Assembly (NCBI RefSeq): GCF_000284295.1
Contig: NC_017093.1
Coordinates: forward strand, 5,146,001-5,210,000
Length of the DNA stretch: 64,000 bases
Source of the DNA: Actinoplanes missouriensis 431
Lineage (GTDB): Bacteria > Actinomycetota > Actinomycetes > Mycobacteriales > Micromonosporaceae
Direction: 5' to 3'
Position 1 is the first letter of the stretch. Every line of letters starts with the position of its first letter. The position numbers and the translations under genes were made by a program. A model generated the notes under the pieces. It saw only the letters and a program-made list of their open reading frames with translations, was not told the DNA's origin and did no database searches. Positions 1-8,046 of the stretch are shown in pieces.

Positions 1-1078
1 GCACATAGGTGTTCGTGATACCGCCGTCGAAGTCGCCCACGACCGTGACGCGCCCCGGCAGATACACGTAGCGGGTGCGCCGCCCGAACCGCGACACCTG
101 CTCCACCACACGCCCAGCCACGTCATAGCTGTTCCGAGCCTCGGCGACACCATCAGCGTCAACCACCGCGGAGACACGGCCCTGCTCATCAAGCTCATAC
201 CGCTGATCGCCAGCAGAGATCAAAACCCCGCCGGAGTACGCGTAGACAACGTCCCCGACCGACCCGATCCGATCGCCGTCCCAGGAAATCGCAACGGACC
301 GCCCACCACGATCCGTCACGGCAGACAGCCGCCCGTCGGCATAACCGAACGTCAGCGTGTCCGCGATCGTCAACCGCCCGGCACCGTCGAAGACCCACAC
401 CCGGCCGTCGAACCACCGCAACTCCAGCCCGTCCCCCGCCGGCACCACCTCAGCGGGCACACCGACGACCCGCCCATAGCCGGCACCCTGACGAGCGAAA
501 AGGGCCCGCTGACCATCCGGCCCGGCATAAACCGCGCCGACGACCTCAGCCCGCAACGAACAATCAGCCCACGAAGACCACCCCAGACCGAACGCCCCCA
601 CCGCAGCCGACCGACTGTTGTAGACCCGACGCCACTGACGAGAATCGGACACCGCGATCAAGAAGTTTCCCGTCGCGGTATTCACCGGATCATCCGCAAA
701 ACCACTGGTCGGCGGAAACCCGTACCCCATCGGATCGTCGAACGTCACCGAAGCGCGCCCACCACCCAAACCGGCCGCACGCAACGACGCCGCAATCGCC
801 GCATCCGGCAACCGTGCAAGATCCCCCTCTCCGCCCGCGGCCCGGAACGCCTCCGCGATCTGCGCCACCCACCGAGCGTCGACCTCGTTCAGATCCAGAT
901 ACTGACCGAACGCATTGATCAACGATGTAGCGTCAAGCCGCCCCCACCGATTGCCGTCCTGGAAATCGCCGTAGGCCGCGCGTAACTGCGCGAGCCGGCC
1001 GCGCAAACCGTCGTCCGCCGCGCGGTTGCCGCGGACGAAAGCGTCCAGATCATCCGGCCGCGCCGCACTCGTCGCCAT
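1..1078 (-). CDS. RHS/YD-repeat polymorphic toxin, N-terminal part (3' end outside window)
   Basis: This frame runs open from ATG 1078 to the left edge (359 codons), so only the N-terminal part is seen. Residues about 1-95 look helical and polar, as in type VII secretion leader regions. A DUF6531-like segment follows, with VNTATGNFL and VYNSRSAAVGAFGLGWSS. After about residue 200 come YD-type beta repeats such as YELDEQGRVSAVVDADGV and NSYDVAGRVVEQV. In known RHS proteins these form a shell around a C-terminal toxin, here beyond the edge. The start follows GGGAG with 4 nt spacing, one base after the stop of the upstream helical protein, so the two are probably co-transcribed. Codon 32 is a rare TTA, and third positions carry more T/A than in neighbouring genes, suggesting transfer. 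The toxin activity cannot be told from this window. Confidence 0.82.
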   Translation of the reverse strand, partial: MATSAARPDDLDAFVRGNRAADDGLRGRLAQLRAAYGDFQDGNRWGRLDATSLINAFGQYLDLNEVDARWVAQIAEAFRAAGGEGDLARLPDAAIAASLRAAGLGGGRASVTFDDPMGYGFPPTSGFADDPVNTATGNFLIAVSDSRQWRRVYNSRSAAVGAFGLGWSSWADCSLRAEVVGAVYAGPDGQRALFARQGAGYGRVVGVPAEVVPAGDGLELRWFDGRVWVFDGAGRLTIADTLTFGYADGRLSAVTDRGGRSVAISWDGDRIGSVGDVVYAYSGGVLISAGDQRYELDEQGRVSAVVDADGVAEARNSYDVAGRVVEQVSRFGRRTRYVYLPGRVTVVGDFDGGITNTYV

Positions 1079-1079
1079 G

Positions 1080-1535
1080 TCACTCCCGAGCCGCCATGGC
1101 CGGGGGCGGCAGCGTGTAGAACGGTGGGGTGATCGGGTCCGGAACCGGCGGCAGGTCGTCCTCGTCCTCGCCGAAGAAGAAGTCGCCGATCTTCTCGAGG
1201 ACGCCCTCGTCCTGCTGCCGGCGCTGCCACTCGCGCGCCTTCTCCCGGCGCGCCTGCTCCTCACGAGCCAGCCGGGCCAGCTCGTCCACCTGGTTCGCGG
1301 CCTGGCGCATCGCGGTCGCGAGGCGCTGCGCGTCGGTGACACAGATGCCCATCCGGGTCGCGAACTGCCGCGCGTAGACGCCGCGCCACTCCTCGGTGGC
1401 GACCGTCGCGACCGCCGTGCGCCGGGGAATCACCCCCTCGCACTCGTCGGCGCCGGCGCGCAACTGGGCGGCGAGCCGGGTGGCCGCCTCACCGTCGAAC
1501 GGCACGTCCTCGGAAATCCCCCGTAGATCGACCAT
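1080..1535 (-). CDS. WXG100-like helical partner of the RHS protein
   Basis: This is a 151-residue, almost entirely helical charged protein. It has a WXG-like turn (EEWRGVYARQF, about residues 57-67) between two predicted helices, then an Arg/Glu-rich coiled coil (about 85-120) and a proline-rich acidic tail. In known type VII systems such proteins accompany large cargo and help target it, and its place directly before the RHS gene fits that role. I chose ATG 1535 because AGGGG lies about 7 nt upstream; ATG 1541 is too close to that site. It is divergent from the WXG100 gene at 1619. No named family is recognised beyond the WXG/LXG-like fold, so the role is inferred from shape and position. 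Confidence 0.7.
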   Translation of the reverse strand: MVDLRGISEDVPFDGEAATRLAAQLRAGADECEGVIPRRTAVATVATEEWRGVYARQFATRMGICVTDAQRLATAMRQAANQVDELARLAREEQARREKAREWQRRQQDEGVLEKIGDFFFGEDEDDLPPVPDPITPPFYTLPPPAMAARE

Positions 1536-1618
1536 CGCCATCCCCTGCCATTGGCACGTGATTGCGATGATAGGCGTTCGGCGCGGACAATGGGCGCTCC
1601 AGGAAAGGGAGTGGACAG

Positions 1619-1903
1619 ATGGCGGCACGCGTACTCTCGACGGATCAGGCGAAGACATCCATCCAGCAGATCCAATCGATCATCAACGGCGGGCTCACCG
1701 ATCAGATCGCCCAGCTCGACGCGCAGGGAAAGATGCTCTCCAACCCCGACGTGTGGGACGGGCCGCTCGCGCAGCAATTCCGTGATCAGACATGGCCGGA
1801 GACGAAGACCGCGCTCGACAAGGCGAAACAGGAATTGGATCAATTGCGCGACCAGCTGCAGAAGATCGCTCAGAACATCATGAGCGCCGGTGGCGGATAC
1901 TGA
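1619..1903 (+). CDS. WXG100-family (ESAT-6-like) small secreted protein
   Basis: This 94-residue protein has the usual WXG100 length and layout: two helices joined by a short turn with W-D-G (VWDGPLAQQFRDQ, about residues 43-55), no signal peptide and a Gly-rich end. WXG100 proteins form helical-hairpin dimers exported by type VII (ESX) machines. AAAGGGA lies about 8 nt before the ATG. The gene is divergent from the RHS/helical-partner pair and is followed 33 nt later by the kinase gene. A secreted dimer partner for the cargo is the simplest reading. The matching EssC-like ATPase may be the one encoded at 16.4-20.6 kb, but that link is inferred. Confidence 0.85.
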   Translation: MAARVLSTDQAKTSIQQIQSIINGGLTDQIAQLDAQGKMLSNPDVWDGPLAQQFRDQTWPETKTALDKAKQELDQLRDQLQKIAQNIMSAGGGY

Positions 1904-1936
1904 TCATTTGATCATGTGAAGAGGAGGGCGCGGGGC

Positions 1937-3658
1937 ATGGCCGATGAGGAGCCGCTCGGCCGGGAATACCTCCTGCACGAGGAGATCGGCCGGGGCGCCG
2001 TGGCGGTGGTCCGGCGGGCGACGAGCCGGGCCGGAGGCCCGCCGCTGGCCGCGAAACTGCTGCGCCCGGAGTACGCGTCGGACGCTCGCGTCCGCGAGCT
2101 GTTCCTCCGCGAGCAGGCGGCGCTGCGCGACCTCGACCATCCGAACATCGTGGGCCTGCGCGACCTGGTCGTCGAGGGCGGCACCCTGGCTCTGATCATG
2201 GACTTCGTGGACGGCCCGAACCTGCGCCGTTACCTGGAGTTCCGCGGCGGCCGCCTCCAGGTCGCCGAGGTCGCCGCGATCGCCGGGCAGGCCGCCGCGG
2301 CCCTGGCCGCCGCCCACGCGCACGGCGTCGTCCACCTCGACCTGAAACCGGAGAACATCCTGGTCGTCCCGGGCGCCGGGCCGCCGCAGACGCGGATCAC
2401 CGACTTCGGGGTGGCGGTGCTGCTGCACGACGCCGAGCGGGGCGCGCCGGGCGGCACGCCGGGATACACCGCGCCGGAGGTCTTCGGCGGCGCGCCACCC
2501 ACCGCCGCGGCGGACGTGTGGTCGCTGGGCGTGCTGATCGCCGAACTCGCGACCGGGAACCCGTCGATGGACCCGGCAGCGCTGCCGCCGGCACTGGCGC
2601 CGGTGGCCCGGGACTGTTTGGCGGCCGACCCGCGCCGGCGTCCGCCGTCCCGGCGGGTGGCCGCCTACCTGCGCAGCCTGGCGGCGTCGGCGGAGCAGCG
2701 GGCGCCCGGAATCTCTGATCAGCGCACGCCGTCGGCCGCCGGCCAGCCGGGGTCCGCGCCTGCGGGAGCCGGGCCGGCCGCGCCCTGGGCCGCCGACCAG
2801 CCGGGGTCCGCGCCTGCGGGAGCCGGGCCGGCCGCGCCGTGGGCCGGCGGCTCTCCGGCCGCGCCGCCTGGCGTCCCGGCACCGTTCGCCGCCGCGCCGG
2901 CCGCCGGGTTGAACGACACGCGCCTGCGCCCCGGTGCCACCCCGCCCGCTCCTCCCCCGGAGTCCTCACCATCACCGCCGCCGCCCTCCCGCTGGCGGCG
3001 CGGTCCACTCGTCACACTCGGTGTGGCGGCCCTGGTCGCGGCCACCCTGGTCGGCATCAACGCGGCCGCGGCCGGCGAGCGGGACGATCCCGATGACAAG
3101 CCCACCGCACTGCCCAGCGTGACGGTCTCGGAGAGCTCCACGCCGAGCAGCCCGCCGCCGACGAAGGACCCGGTCGCGAACCTGCGTGTCACCCTGGCCG
3201 GCCGGGTCGAGGACGGCGCCGGAACCCTCGCGATCGCGATCCGCGACGGCACGGCGATCGCGTACATCTGCGACGGCAACCGCGTCGAGTCGTGGTTGCA
3301 GGGCACGGCGAAGTCCGGGCAGCTCAGCCTCGAGGGCAAGGACGGCAGCCGGATCGCCGGCACGTTCGACGCCAACTCCGCCGAGGGTGACGTCACCGTG
3401 GCGGGTGACACGCACGCGTTCACCGTGAAGAAGGTGAAGAAGCCGTCCGGGCTCTACCGCACCGCCGCCCGGGTTCGCGGCGCGCAGGTGGAGGGCTCGT
3501 GGATCGTGCTCGCCGACGGCACCCAGGTCGGTGTGCTGAGCCGCGAGGGCGTACCGGCCCCGGCGCCACCGCTCGACGTGTCCGGCGGAACCGTCACGAT
3601 CGACGGCTCCACGCTGGGCACCACCGCGATCGACGCCGACAGCGGGGAGGGATTCTGA
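1937..3658 (+). CDS. Membrane Ser/Thr protein kinase (PknB-type) with novel extracellular domain
   Basis: This 573-residue protein has a Hanks-type kinase domain at about residues 10-260: glycine loop GRGAVAVV, Lys in AAKLL, catalytic HLDLKPEN, DFG and the GTPGYTAPEV activation segment. An Ala/Pro-rich linker contains two exact 18-residue repeats (DNA 2744-2851). One membrane helix follows at about 355-374 (PLVTLGVAALVAATLVGI). The outer domain of roughly 190 residues is beta-rich and matches neither PASTA nor any domain I recognise. ATG 1937 is chosen because GAGGAGGG sits 8 nt upstream; GTG 1916 has no such site. The stop is 2 nt before the DUF6529 gene, so the two are likely co-transcribed. 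A piece of the outer domain recurs at 5809-5831 in a gene remnant. Confidence 0.9.
   Translation: MADEEPLGREYLLHEEIGRGAVAVVRRATSRAGGPPLAAKLLRPEYASDARVRELFLREQAALRDLDHPNIVGLRDLVVEGGTLALIMDFVDGPNLRRYLEFRGGRLQVAEVAAIAGQAAAALAAAHAHGVVHLDLKPENILVVPGAGPPQTRITDFGVAVLLHDAERGAPGGTPGYTAPEVFGGAPPTAAADVWSLGVLIAELATGNPSMDPAALPPALAPVARDCLAADPRRRPPSRRVAAYLRSLAASAEQRAPGISDQRTPSAAGQPGSAPAGAGPAAPWAADQPGSAPAGAGPAAPWAGGSPAAPPGVPAPFAAAPAAGLNDTRLRPGATPPAPPPESSPSPPPPSRWRRGPLVTLGVAALVAATLVGINAAAAGERDDPDDKPTALPSVTVSESSTPSSPPPTKDPVANLRVTLAGRVEDGAGTLAIAIRDGTAIAYICDGNRVESWLQGTAKSGQLSLEGKDGSRIAGTFDANSAEGDVTVAGDTHAFTVKKVKKPSGLYRTAARVRGAQVEGSWIVLADGTQVGVLSREGVPAPAPPLDVSGGTVTIDGSTLGTTAIDADSGEGF
2744..2851 (+). repeat. Two tandem 54-bp repeats in the kinase linker
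   Basis: Two adjacent 54-bp units (2744-2797 and 2798-2851) encode an 18-residue Ala/Pro/Gly-rich segment twice. They are nearly identical at DNA level and keep the frame, so copy number could vary without breaking the kinase. Confidence 0.9.
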
Positions 3659-3660
3659 CC

Positions 3661-4191
3661 GTGGAGGCGGCCACCCTCCGGCGGCCCCGCGTGTGGCTGC
3701 CCGTGGTGGCCGGCGTCGGGGTCGCCGTCACCCTCGGTGTCTACGGCCGCCTGCACGACCCGGCCGGCACGTCCGGCATCGGCGACGCGCTGCGCCTGCA
3801 GTCCAGCAAGGTGTGGCTCGCCACGACGGTCTTTCTTCTCGCCGCAGTCCAGCTCACCACAGCATTTTCCCTGTACGGGCGTCTGCCGTCCGCGCCGTGG
3901 ATCCCCGCCCTGCACCGATGGAGTGGCCGCGTCGCCCTGCTGTTATCCCTGCCGATCGCGGTGCACTGCCTGTACGCGCTCGGTTTCAGCTCAGGCAGCC
4001 CTCGGACGCTCGCCCACTCGGTGCTGGGCTGCCTGTTCTACGGCGCGTTCGTCACGAAGATGCTGCTGATCAGCCGCCCCGGCGACTCCCGGCCGTGGAT
4101 GCTGCCATTGGCCGGCGGCCTGGTCCTGACCGCGATCACCGGCCTCTGGCTGACCTCGTCCCTCTGGTTCTTCACCACCGTCGGCTTCTGA
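3661..4191 (+). CDS. DUF6529-type integral membrane protein (cytochrome b561/ferric-reductase-like)
   Basis: This 176-residue protein has about five hydrophobic segments. The motif HRWSGRVALLLSLPIAVHC places two histidines about 16 residues apart across one helix region, as in haem-binding cytochrome b561 or ferric reductase transmembrane domains. I recognise it as the DUF6529 type of actinobacteria, whose biochemistry is not established to my knowledge. Haem binding or electron transfer is therefore an inference. GTG 3661 starts 2 nt after the kinase stop, which suggests translational coupling. Codon 95 (3943-3945) is TTA, rare in such genomes. A second copy of the C-terminal helix survives at 5832-5934. 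Confidence 0.7.
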   Translation: MEAATLRRPRVWLPVVAGVGVAVTLGVYGRLHDPAGTSGIGDALRLQSSKVWLATTVFLLAAVQLTTAFSLYGRLPSAPWIPALHRWSGRVALLLSLPIAVHCLYALGFSSGSPRTLAHSVLGCLFYGAFVTKMLLISRPGDSRPWMLPLAGGLVLTAITGLWLTSSLWFFTTVGF

Positions 4192-4213
4192 CAATCGGTC
4201 CGGAACGCTGGTC

Positions 4214-4219
4214 TACGCT
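4214..4219 (+). promoter_or_regulatory. Probable leaderless promoter -10 box (TACGCT)
   Basis: TACGCT lies 7 nt before GTG 4227, where no ribosome binding site is visible. This spacing is typical of actinobacterial leaderless transcripts. The leader and start are repeated in degenerate form before the remnant near 6008 and before the paralogue at 9331. Confidence 0.5.
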
Positions 4220-4226
4220 CCCGGCC

Positions 4227-4736
4227 GTGCCTCTCGAGCGGCGTGTGTACCGGCGACGGGACGGTCAGATGCTGATCGTTCTCGGACTCTGGGTTGCGGT
4301 GATGGTGTTCGTGATCTGGCTCGGCTGGCCGGACGACGTCCTGCGGGCATTGATGATCCTCGGCCCGATCGGCCCGCTCCTGTACGTCTTCGGAGCCTCC
4401 ACCAGCGTCGCTGTCACCCCGCGCGAGGTGGTGGTCAGCAACGTCTTCCACCGGTGGCGGATCGCGCGTGACCTCATCGTCTACCCGAACCCGGACAAGC
4501 CGAACGACACGTTCATCGACGTCACCGGGCACGAGCCGGTCGACGTGTCAGCACTGCAGACGGCGATCGAGCGCCGGACCGTCGTGGAGGCGCTCCGGTG
4601 GTTCCGGGCCGCGATGGCCGAGGTCGTCCCGCTCGGCGGCGACGGCCGCCGGCGGCTGCGGGTACGCTGGATCAACGTGCTGGTCGTGGCCGGATCGATC
4701 GGCGGCTGGGTGCTCAGCGAGAACTACCTCCCCTGA
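4227..4736 (+). CDS. PH-like domain membrane protein, paralogue A
   Basis: This 169-residue protein has two N-terminal membrane segments (LIVLGLWVAVMVFVIWL and ALMILGPIGPLLYVFG), then a PH-like stretch (SVAVTPREVVVSNVFHRWRIA), an amphipathic helix and a final hydrophobic segment before NYLP. It aligns along its whole length with the product at 9331-9831 (shared HRWRIAR, DTF, ALQTA, RWFRAA, DGRRRL, GGWVLSE). Function is unknown; bacterial PH-like domains often sit at membranes. It follows the DUF6529 gene after 35 nt but has its own likely leaderless promoter. A copy of its first codons remains at about 5990-6052. Confidence 0.72.
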   Translation: MPLERRVYRRRDGQMLIVLGLWVAVMVFVIWLGWPDDVLRALMILGPIGPLLYVFGASTSVAVTPREVVVSNVFHRWRIARDLIVYPNPDKPNDTFIDVTGHEPVDVSALQTAIERRTVVEALRWFRAAMAEVVPLGGDGRRRLRVRWINVLVVAGSIGGWVLSENYLP

Positions 4737-4744
4737 CCAGCCGG

Positions 4745-5755
4745 TCAGCTCAGCTTCAGGCGCATCGTCGCGCGGGCCGGCACCGTCGTGAGCCGTCCCG
4801 TCCCGCAGTCCCCGCCGGTGCGGGTTCCGGACAGGGCGAACACCAGCGTGCCCGCGCGGACCTTCTCCGGGACCTCGATCGCCACCTCGATCGCGCCGAT
4901 CGACAGGCTGCCGGCGGCGAGGGACATGTCCAGGCGGTAGCTGCCCGTCGCCGGGTAGGACCGTCCGCCCGACTCGAAGCGGAACGACGAACCGCCGAGC
5001 TTGAGATCGCACTCGGCCCCGCCGGCTTCCACGGTCACCGCCAGCCAGGCCTTGCCCGGGTCCGCGTATCCGACACTCTCCAGGCCCGGCACCAGTTCCG
5101 CGCTCGCGCTGAGGAACAGGCCTGTCGCTCCGGGGATGCCGATCTGCGGGCCGTCGGTCTTCTCCTGGGCGGGCGGGTCGTAGAACAGGGCGGTGTCGGC
5201 GCGCGGCACCCGGCGGCCGGTGCGCAGGTCCAGGGTCTGCGGGCGGCCGTCCTCGACGGTCAAGGTGGCCGGGGCGCCGGACGGGACGGTGAGCACGAGG
5301 ACCGGCTGGGTCAGCTTCGTGATCTTCTGCTGCCGGTCGCCGGCGCGGATGGTGACCGGGGCGCCGGGCAGGTCGTCCGGCTTGCCGAGCGGCGCGACGA
5401 TCAGCTCCTGGCCCTGCGGGGCGCGCATCATCGCGTACCCGATCAGGTAGTTGCCGACGGTCTGCTCGCCGGTGCGCAGGTCGACGACCGGGTGCACGGT
5501 GCGCAGGAACGGGCCGGTCTGCGTCTGGTCCGTCCGCAGCGACCAGCCCGCGCCGCGCAGGGCGGCCGGGCCGGCGGACGGAGGTTCGGACGCCTCACTG
5601 CCGCCGATGTAGCCGACCGGCAGCGTCACCTCGGGGTCCGGACTGGACGACGGTGACGGTGACGGCGGCTCGGCCTGCGGGACGGGCTGAGCGCTACAGG
5701 CCGTGGCGAGCAGGAGCAGCACCGGGATCACCAGGTATCGACGCACGTGACACAT
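4745..5755 (-). CDS. Secreted lipoprotein of unknown function
   Basis: The product is 336 residues from ATG 5755. It opens with a lipoprotein signal (VRRYLVIPVLLLLATAC, lipobox LATAC), then a Ser/Pro-rich linker and a mainly beta-stranded domain. Two further cysteines near the C-terminus (AECDLKL, GGDCGTG) may pair. GTG 5746 is an equally possible start, as neither has a clear ribosome binding site. I do not recognise a family. The gene is convergent with the PH-like gene (8 nt between stops) and divergent from the decayed module at 5809, so it sits between the intact and the broken copy of that module. Confidence 0.72.
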   Translation of the reverse strand: MCHVRRYLVIPVLLLLATACSAQPVPQAEPPSPSPSSSPDPEVTLPVGYIGGSEASEPPSAGPAALRGAGWSLRTDQTQTGPFLRTVHPVVDLRTGEQTVGNYLIGYAMMRAPQGQELIVAPLGKPDDLPGAPVTIRAGDRQQKITKLTQPVLVLTVPSGAPATLTVEDGRPQTLDLRTGRRVPRADTALFYDPPAQEKTDGPQIGIPGATGLFLSASAELVPGLESVGYADPGKAWLAVTVEAGGAECDLKLGGSSFRFESGGRSYPATGSYRLDMSLAAGSLSIGAIEVAIEVPEKVRAGTLVFALSGTRTGGDCGTGRLTTVPARATMRLKLS

Positions 5756-5758
5756 GAA

Positions 5759-5805
5759 AGCACGGGACGCTTCGACGGTGACCATGCACCGGTAGAGAAA
5801 CGGGC
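5759..5805 (+). repeat. Short dispersed element with a 3-codon mini-ORF (copy 1)
   Basis: About 50 bp here resembles 10021-10066. Both contain CACGGGAC, then GGTGACCATGCACC, then GTAG, and end in GAAA-CGG-GCGCA. Each includes ATG-CAC-C(C/G)G-TAG. It lies between the lipoprotein start and the decayed kinase/DUF6529 remnant. Confidence 0.45.
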
Positions 5806-5808
5806 GCA

Positions 5809-6052
5809 TGCGACGGCAACCGCGTCGAGTCCCGGCCGTGGGTGCTGCCGCTGGCCGGCGGCCTGGTGCTGACCGCTGTCGCCGGCCTCTGGCTGACGGC
5901 GTCCCCCTGGTACTTCACGACCGCCGGCTTCTGAAAGACCCGATCCGGGTGTACGCCGTACCCGTCTCGCGCCACCGCCGGAGAAGGCTGGTCCACGCTT
6001 CGCGGCCGTGTCTCCCGATCGGCGTGTGCACCGGCGACGAGACGGTCAGATG
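5809..6052 (+). pseudogene. Mosaic remnant of the kinase-DUF6529-PH module
   Basis: Positions 5809-5831 are identical to kinase positions 3269-3291 (23 of 23 bases). They run directly, and in the same reading frame, into a close copy of the last 34 or so codons of the DUF6529 gene (5832-5934 against 4089-4191), ending with the same TFxTxGF-stop pattern. The following bases to 6052 resemble the leader and first codons of the PH-like gene (around 4205-4270). No start codon serves the fused frame, so I see a duplicated module that lost its middle through a deletion at a short shared GA(G/C)TC sequence. The end overlaps the stop region of the response regulator on the other strand. Confidence 0.75.
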
Positions 6053-6687
6053 CGCAGGAACCGCAGCACGGCGAGGACGCGGCGGTGGTCGGCGTCGGTG
6101 GGGGGCAGGTCGAGCTTGCTGAGGATGCTGGTGATGTATTTCTCGACGGCGCTGTGACTGACCTTCAGGATGTCGACGATGCCGTGGTTGGAGCGGCCCT
6201 CCGCCATCAGCCGCAGCACCTCCAGCTCGCGGGGTGTGAGCCGGTCCATCGGGTCCTGGCGGTGGCGGACCAGCAGCTGCGCGACCACCTCGGGGTCCAG
6301 GGCGGTGCCCCCGGCGGCCACCCGGCGCAGGGCTTCGAGGAACTCGGACACATGGGCGACCCGGTCCTTGAGCAGATATCCGACGCCGCTGGTCCGCACG
6401 GACAGCAGGTCGGTGGCGTACCGCTCCTCGACGTACTGCGACAGCACGAGGACGGCGACCGCGGGGAACTGGTGCCGGATGACGAGGGCGGCGCGGATGC
6501 CCTCGTCGGTGTGGGTGGGCGGCATCCGCACGTCGATCAGAGCCAGGTCGGGACGGTGCTCGGCGACCGCACGCAGCAGTTGCTCGGCGTCCGCCACCGC
6601 GTCGACGACGTCGAACCCGCCGTCGGCGAGCAGTTTGGTCAGGCCCGCGCGGAGCAGCACCGAGTCCTCGGCGATCACGATCCGCAC
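6046..6687 (-). CDS. NarL/LuxR-family response regulator
   Basis: This 213-residue protein has a receiver domain at about 1-120 (acidic pair in VIAEDS, phospho-acceptor Asp in LIDVRMPP near residue 52, Lys in LLKDRVAH) and a LuxR helix-turn-helix at about 150-205 (LTPRELEVLRLMAEGRSNHGI). It is the usual length for NarL proteins. Its start overlaps the histidine kinase gene by 13 nt, marking a coupled two-gene operon. The C-terminus is a little extended (HRRVLAVLRFLRI). The divergent esterase at 8047 is a plausible target, by position only. Confidence 0.93.
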   Translation of the reverse strand: MRIVIAEDSVLLRAGLTKLLADGGFDVVDAVADAEQLLRAVAEHRPDLALIDVRMPPTHTDEGIRAALVIRHQFPAVAVLVLSQYVEERYATDLLSVRTSGVGYLLKDRVAHVSEFLEALRRVAAGGTALDPEVVAQLLVRHRQDPMDRLTPRELEVLRLMAEGRSNHGIVDILKVSHSAVEKYITSILSKLDLPPTDADHRRVLAVLRFLRI

Positions 6688-7886
6688 GGCAGCTCCACCG
6701 TGACCGTCGTCGGCCCGCCGGCCGGGCTGTGCACCGCGAACGTCCCGTCGACTGACGCGGCGCGCTGAGCGAGTCCGCGCAGTCCCGTACCCCCGGCGGG
6801 TGTGGCGCCGCCTCGGCCGTCGTCGGTGACGACGACGCGGAGCCGGTCGGCGACGCGGTCCACGGTGACCTCGGCACGGCTCGCGTGGGCGTGCCTGGCG
6901 ACGTTGGTGAGAGCCTCCGAGACGACGAAGTAGGCGACCGCCTCGACGACCGGCGAGCAGCGACCCGGCACGCTGACGGCCACCCGCACCGGGACGGGCG
7001 CGCGGGCGGCGATGCCGGACAGCGCCGCGTCGAGGCCACGGTCGTCAAGCACCGCCGGGTGCAGGCCGCGGACGAACTCCCGCAACTCGGCGAGGGCCTG
7101 TGTGGCCTCGTCGTGGGCCTCCACGATGGCCTGCCGGGCCGGTGCGGGCAGGTCGGTGAGGCTGGCCCGGGCCATGCCGAGGTTCATCGCCAGGGAGACC
7201 AGCCGCTGCTGGGCGCCGTCGTGCAGGTCGCGCTCGATCCGGCGGCGCTCGGCGTCGGTGGCGGCGACGACCTCGGCGCGGCTGCGTGACAGCGTCTCCA
7301 CCCGCACGGACAGCTCCTCGTTGCGGCTCGGCCCGAGGAGTGCCCGGGCCGCCGCCGTGTCGGCGCGCGCCACGACGCGGGCCACCCACGGTGCGGCGAC
7401 GAGCGCCGGCACCGTGAGGATCAGGTAGGCGGGCTCGGTCCAGGCCAGCAGAGTCGCCGACCAGCAGGCCGCCACCGCGGCGGCGCCGGCCACCCCGATG
7501 AACAGGCTGAGCACGTGGTAGCCGAACTGCCGCCACCACCCGTGCGACGGTGGGATCTCGACGCCGAGCAGGTCACGGAAGCGCCGGCGCTGCGCCGCGG
7601 ACAGGCCCCGCACCACCCAGGGCAGCGACAGCGTGGCGGTCACCGTGAGCACGGCGAACAGAATGGTCAGCGCGGGATCGTCGCCGGAGGCGTACAGCAG
7701 TCTCCAGATCGCGCTGTAGCCGGCGCCGACCGGCAACCCGCACGTCAGCGCGAAGGCGGCCACGCCGAGCGGCAGCCCGGCCAGCGCGTGGAGGGTGGCA
7801 CGCCAGGTGCGCGCCGACCAGAGGGCGCCGAGCACCGTGGGGAGCCCACCGCCGCGCCGGGGTACAGCCGTTTCCACCGAGGTCAC
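6675..7886 (-). CDS. Sensor histidine kinase (HisKA_3, NarL-type partner)
   Basis: This 403-residue protein has about four N-terminal membrane segments (roughly 30-185) and no large outer domain. The dimerisation helix contains the phospho-accepting His in RRRIERDLHDGAQQRL, and a short ATPase domain carries EALTNVARHAHA, DDGRGG and GTGLRGLAQR. This is the DesK/NarX-like class that senses membrane or intramembrane signals. GTG 7886 follows an apparent -10 box with only 6 nt between, so the message is probably leaderless. It overlaps the response regulator start. Confidence 0.92.
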   Translation of the reverse strand: MTSVETAVPRRGGGLPTVLGALWSARTWRATLHALAGLPLGVAAFALTCGLPVGAGYSAIWRLLYASGDDPALTILFAVLTVTATLSLPWVVRGLSAAQRRRFRDLLGVEIPPSHGWWRQFGYHVLSLFIGVAGAAAVAACWSATLLAWTEPAYLILTVPALVAAPWVARVVARADTAAARALLGPSRNEELSVRVETLSRSRAEVVAATDAERRRIERDLHDGAQQRLVSLAMNLGMARASLTDLPAPARQAIVEAHDEATQALAELREFVRGLHPAVLDDRGLDAALSGIAARAPVPVRVAVSVPGRCSPVVEAVAYFVVSEALTNVARHAHASRAEVTVDRVADRLRVVVTDDGRGGATPAGGTGLRGLAQRAASVDGTFAVHSPAGGPTTVTVELPCGS

Positions 7887-7892
7887 GGGTTC

Positions 7893-7898
7893 AACCTA
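7893..7898 (-). promoter_or_regulatory. Probable leaderless promoter -10 box (TAGGTT)
   Basis: On the minus strand TAGGTT is followed by 6 nt and then GTG 7886 of the sensor kinase gene, with no ribosome binding site between. Confidence 0.5.
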
Positions 7899-8046
7899 GA
7901 CAGGGCCCCCGGCGCGGGCCACGGTGCCACCCTACCCGCGGGGGTGCGGATAACCCCACCCCTGACCGGCTGCCCGCCCCACCGACAGCGCGCCCGGATC
8001 CCGGCAGGCTGGTCACCGTTCACCCCGTCTCCCGAGGAGTCGCACC

